DNA of 64,000 nucleotides from PSRJ01 sp963825305 (GTDB taxonomy: Bacteria; Acidobacteriota; Terriglobia; Bryobacterales; Bryobacteraceae), in contig CAWGTA010000007.1 in assembly GCA_963825305.1 (NCBI GenBank), positions 682,001 to 746,000 on the forward strand. Direction: 5' to 3'. The position numbers and the translations under genes were made by a program. Shown here in pieces: positions 60,719 to 64,000 of the stretch (within the stretch, counting starts at the first letter, position 1; each line of letters begins with the position of its first letter). Under the pieces are notes generated by a model, which did not search any database, was not told where the DNA came from, and saw nothing but the letters and a program-made list of their open reading frames with translations.

Positions 60719-61886
60719 GCTAACTGTGGACTTGCCCCAGAGCTGACGCGTGGCCAGGCGCGCGCCCTCCGCCATCGCTTCGAACTTGGCCCAGACCACC
60801 GTCGGATGGACCTCCGGGTTGTAGGTGGCCTGCGAAGAGAATCCGCAGTCGGTGCCGGCGATCACGTTCTCGCGGCCTACCAGCCGGGCGTACCGGCCTA
60901 TGCGTTCGGCGATCAATTCGGGATGCTCGACGATGTTGCTGGCATGCGTGACCACGCCCGGGATCAGCACCTTGCCGTCGGGCAGCTTCACATTTTCCCA
61001 AACGTGGTACTCATGTTCGTGCCGCGGGTTGGCCGCCTCGAAGGAGTAGGCGCCTGCATTGATTTTGAGCATGACATCCACAATCTCTTCGAGCGGCGCA
61101 TCGTGCACGCGCGGTCCCTCGTTAATGCCGTAGCAGGTATGGAAGCGCACGTGGCTCTCGGGAATGCCGCGCAGCGCGTGGTTGAGCGCCTCTACCCACA
61201 TCTCGGCCGCCTTGCGCCGTTCGGCGTCGCTCATCCCCGGACGGCTGAAGATTTCGGTGAGAAACGGATCGTCGATCTGGAGCACAAAGCCGGCGTCGAC
61301 AATGGCGTTGTACTCCGTGCGCATGGCCTCTCCCACGGCCTCGAAATACTGTTCCTCGGTGGGGTAGTATTCGTTGAAGCCCACGCCGCTCGGCGCCACC
61401 GCGGGTATGAACGCATCTTCGGAATCCACGCCCTCGAGCGCAGCCTTCAGGTTCTCAATATCCCGCCGCACGGCCTCGCCGCCCTTATAGGTGACCGGCC
61501 CGGTGCAGACGAGCGGCACGATGGGCGCGACGGAACCGCCGGTCATCGCCTGGCTCATGTACTGCTCGTAGTATTCCGGAAAGGCTTCGCGTCTCCGCGG
61601 TAAAGCGCGGGAAGTGCGCCTCGGGCCTGGGCTCGAATCCGGCCAGGCGTTCGCGCACGTAAGCGAAGAAACCGGGCTTACCTTGCTCGCCATCCGTCAG
61701 AATATCGACGCCGGCTTCGGCTTGCTGGCGCACAATTTCTCCCACTGCACGTCCAACCCGTGCAGCATACGCCTCCTGGTCGAATGGGCCGCCGCTAACT
61801 TTGGCCTTCATCAGGTCAAGCAGGTCTTTCGGCCTTGGCAAGCTGCCGCAGTGAGTGGTCAGGATGCGAGCCGTGCTTCGTTTCAT
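60713..61886 (-). CDS. Cobalamin-independent methionine synthase-like protein, frameshift near 61592
   Basis: About 390 aa; ATG 61886 (MKRSTARILTTHCGSLPRPK). It corresponds to the C-terminal, zinc-binding half of MetE-type methyltransferases. Zinc ligands visible: HTC in VRFHTCYGINEGPR, Glu in YSFEAANPRHEHEYH, Cys in IAGTDCGFSSQATYN. Other family blocks are VDILTDGEQGKPGFFAY and GFVLQIDDPFLTEIF. The frame shifts once near 61592 (FTAE then REAFPEYYEQYM); length is 391 codons plus one base. Stand-alone forms often use other thiol/methyl donors, so methionine synthase activity is not certain. Confidence 0.85.
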
Positions 61887-61926
61887 GCAGGAATTAAACC
61901 ATAAATACCGGCGATCTGTCCCGTGG

Positions 61927-64000
61927 TCACGCCATGGTTCGCGTGTCGGCTCTAATGCGGCTGATGGCTTCTTGCAATTCCGCCTTGTTGACCGGTTTGG
62001 CAATATAGCCATCCATGCCGGCGGCCAAACATCGTTCTTTATCGCCGGTCATGGCGTGGGCCGTCATGGCCATGATCGGCACCCGCTTGCCTGTAAAGCG
62101 TTCTCGTTCGCGGATCGCAATGGTGGCTTCAAAACCGTCCATCCCGGGCATCTGGATGTCCATCAGCACAAGTTGAAAGGCCTCGTGATCCAGCGCCGTG
62201 AGCACCTCCAGCCCGCTTCCCACCACCATCACACTATGGCCCTCATGTTCCAGCATCCGCAGCGCAACCTTCTGATTGACCAGGTTATCCTCCGCCAGCA
62301 GAATGCGTAATGGTCCGCTGGCTGTGTGGGGCTGCGGCAACCGGGCGCCGTGCGCCGGCAAGACCGAACGGCCGGCTGCTGCTCTAGGCTGGAGCACGCG
62401 CAGAATCGTTGCTTGCAATTCCTTTTGAGCGACGGGTTTGGTCAGGTACGCGTCCACTTTGAGTTCCCGGCAGCGGGCGATATCGTCAGCGTGGCTCCCG
62501 GAAGTCATCAGCACGATGGTGGGTGCGTCCTGACAGCGCTTGATCTGGGCGGCCAATTCGAAGCCGTCCATTTCGGGCATGTGCACATCGGCCAAAACCA
62601 GCGGGATGGGCACGCCCGCTGAGCGATAGAGCCGCAGCGCTTCGGCGGCCCCATCCGCGACCACCGGCCTCATTCCCCACCGCGACAAGGTTTCAGCAAG
62701 GATGCGCCGATTCGTGGCATTGTCGTCGACCACCAGGACCGGCACGCCTTTGAGCGCCGCAGGTTCGATAATCTTCTCGTGCGAGGAGTTGTGAATGGGA
62801 TCGACGCGGACGGTGAAGCGGAAGGTGCTCCCTTTGCCGGCGTCGCTTTCCATGGCGATCGACCCTCCCATGAGTTTCACTAATCGCTGGCAGATGGTGA
62901 GGCCCAGACCGGTGCCCCCGAATCGCCGGGTGGTGGACGCGTCCGCTTGTGCAAATGGTTGGAAAATGATCTTCTGTTGTTCGGGCGTAATCCCGATGCC
63001 GGTGTCGCGAACGGCAAAGGCCAATCGAACGCCGTCCCCATCGTCGGGGCGGTGCTCCACAGCCACGGCCACTTCGCCACGCTCCGTAAACTTGACGGCA
63101 TTGCCGACCAGATTGAGCAGCACCTGGCGGACTCGCGCGGCATCGCCCAAAACCCATTCGGGTACCGAAGGCGCGACGTCGCAAACCAGTTCCAAGCCTT
63201 TCTGGTGGGCACGCAACGCCAGCAGCCGGCATGTCTCATCGATAAAGTCCCGCAGCCGGAATTCGGTGGGATCCAGTTCGAGTTTCCCCGCCTCGATTTT
63301 GGAGAAGTCCAGGATGTCGTTAATCACCGTCAGCAACGAGTCGGCCGAGAGTTTAACGGTGGTGAGATATTCCCGCTGCTCGGCCGTGAGTTCTGTTTCG
63401 AGCGCCAGGTCGGTCATACCCACCACGCCATTCAGGGGGGTTCGAATTTCATGGCTCATGTTGGCGAGGAACTCACTCTTGGCGCGGCTGGCGGCCTCCG
63501 CGGCCTCTTTGGCGCGTGCTAACTCCTCCTCGATACGCTTGTGGGCAGTAACGTCGAAGTCGACGCCGACCACGCGGACGGCGCGCCCTTGATCATCGAA
63601 GATCACCAGGGCCTTGCTATGAAACCAATGAAGCGACCCGTCGGGCCAAGTCACGCGGTACTGCTGGTCGAACGGCTCGCGCTCTTCGAAATGCGCCCGC
63701 ACCTCGGCGATCTTCCGCTCACGGTCGTCGGGGTGGATATAGCTGTGCCACTCCGCTAAACTAAGGCGTTCGCGGGGTTGGTGAATGCCATAGAGGTGCA
63801 GCAGTTGCTCGGAGCACTCCACGGTTTGGCTGACCAGATCCACTTCCCAGGCGCCCAGGGAGAGGGCCGACTGCGCTAACTTGAGGCGGTCCTGAGTGGC
63901 GCGCAAAGCCTGCTCCATCTGCTTGGGAGCGGTGATGTCCCGATGAATCCCCACGACTCCTTGAGCATTTCCAGCATGGTCGCGCAGGACCGACCACGAC
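61927..64000 (-). CDS. Hybrid sensor histidine kinase with two receivers, 5' end outside window
   Basis: At least 690 aa; the frame is open to the right edge, so the GTG at 63954 is internal. Order: end of one PAS/PAC (GVVGIHRDITAPKQ), a second PAS (about 25-140: SALSLGAWEVDLVSQTVECS), HisKA with the phospho-His in EFLANMSHEIRTPLNGVVGM, HATPase with DTGIGITPEQQ and GGTGLGLTICQRL, then two receivers with Asp in LVLADVHMPEMDG and LVLMDIQMPGMDG. No Hpt domain or DNA-binding output is seen. Partner unknown. Confidence 0.94.
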   Translation of the reverse strand, partial: SWSVLRDHAGNAQGVVGIHRDITAPKQMEQALRATQDRLKLAQSALSLGAWEVDLVSQTVECSEQLLHLYGIHQPRERLSLAEWHSYIHPDDRERKIAEVRAHFEEREPFDQQYRVTWPDGSLHWFHSKALVIFDDQGRAVRVVGVDFDVTAHKRIEEELARAKEAAEAASRAKSEFLANMSHEIRTPLNGVVGMTDLALETELTAEQREYLTTVKLSADSLLTVINDILDFSKIEAGKLELDPTEFRLRDFIDETCRLLALRAHQKGLELVCDVAPSVPEWVLGDAARVRQVLLNLVGNAVKFTERGEVAVAVEHRPDDGDGVRLAFAVRDTGIGITPEQQKIIFQPFAQADASTTRRFGGTGLGLTICQRLVKLMGGSIAMESDAGKGSTFRFTVRVDPIHNSSHEKIIEPAALKGVPVLVVDDNATNRRILAETLSRWGMRPVVADGAAEALRLYRSAGVPIPLVLADVHMPEMDGFELAAQIKRCQDAPTIVLMTSGSHADDIARCRELKVDAYLTKPVAQKELQATILRVLQPRAAAGRSVLPAHGARLPQPHTASGPLRILLAEDNLVNQKVALRMLEHEGHSVMVVGSGLEVLTALDHEAFQLVLMDIQMPGMDGFEATIAIRERERFTGKRVPIMAMTAHAMTGDKERCLAAGMDGYIAKPVNKAELQEAISRIRADTRTMA

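Noticed and set aside
60641..61603. Plus-strand frame of 320 codons
   Set aside because: Antisense to the MetE-like gene with its zinc ligands; not supported.
1..64000. CRISPR array, rRNA operon or prophage
   Set aside because: No regularly spaced direct repeats, rRNA blocks or phage structural genes were seen on either strand.

Overview
The window is a GC-rich bacterial chromosome segment that looks like Acidobacteriota of the Solibacter/Bryobacter type. The lineage call is inference. It rests on the NHL-repeat protein with a Solibacter-type C-terminal domain (40665-43268), secreted proteins of styles common in that group, a PEP-CTERM protein beside a PrsT-like TPR lipoprotein, and many TTG/GTG starts. 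Genes are dense on both strands. I see no rRNA, tRNA, CRISPR array or prophage. The only transposon trace is a decayed IS4-type transposase (37130-37915).

Layout. 1-7 kb: 3'-truncated-at-the-edge sulfurtransferase, a sigma-54 activator with an altered GAFTGA loop, an OsmC protein, homoserine dehydrogenase coupled to a DsbA-like protein, and two exported proteins. 7-16 kb: alpha/beta hydrolase, amidohydrolase lipoprotein coupled to an alkyltransferase-like DNA repair protein and a 2-keto-4-pentenoate-hydratase-like protein, a TacA/TacT-type toxin-antitoxin pair, an orphan GH97 N-domain, and a two-subunit molybdenum hydroxylase. 16-25 kb: prolyl-tRNA synthetase, a penicillin-binding transpeptidase, an overlapping operon of two trypsin-like PDZ proteases without signal peptides plus a LuxR regulator with a degenerate receiver, then rpmI-rplT-coiled-coil-zapA-DUF1684, and a cysteine desulfurase. 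25-36 kb: polyprenyl glycosylphosphotransferase, parvulin isomerase, a YedY-like molybdoenzyme, an exported methyltransferase, CCA-adding enzyme, XerD, TPR protein, ECF sigma/anti-sigma. 37-50 kb: IS remnant, HD-GYP, matrixin protease, NHL protein, ThiD, acyl-CoA ligase, PEP-CTERM protein, PrsT-like protein, patatin. 50-64 kb: MerR, Rrf2-cysteine synthase operon, carboxylesterase, haem/copper-monooxygenase-like protein, TonB-like protein, a sulfotransferase operon, a MetE-like protein and a hybrid histidine kinase cut by the window end.

Two patterns cut across the annotation. First, eight otherwise well-conserved genes (hom, amidohydrolase, proS, a TPR gene, cysteine synthase, a TonB gene, a sulfotransferase, a MetE-like gene) are each interrupted with a net gain of one base, mostly where removing a single A/T restores the frame. 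Sequencing error is the default explanation, but the regularity is striking. Second, three families of short palindromic repeats are scattered between genes; the clearest has about 25-bp inverted arms round a core of variable length and occurs five times.
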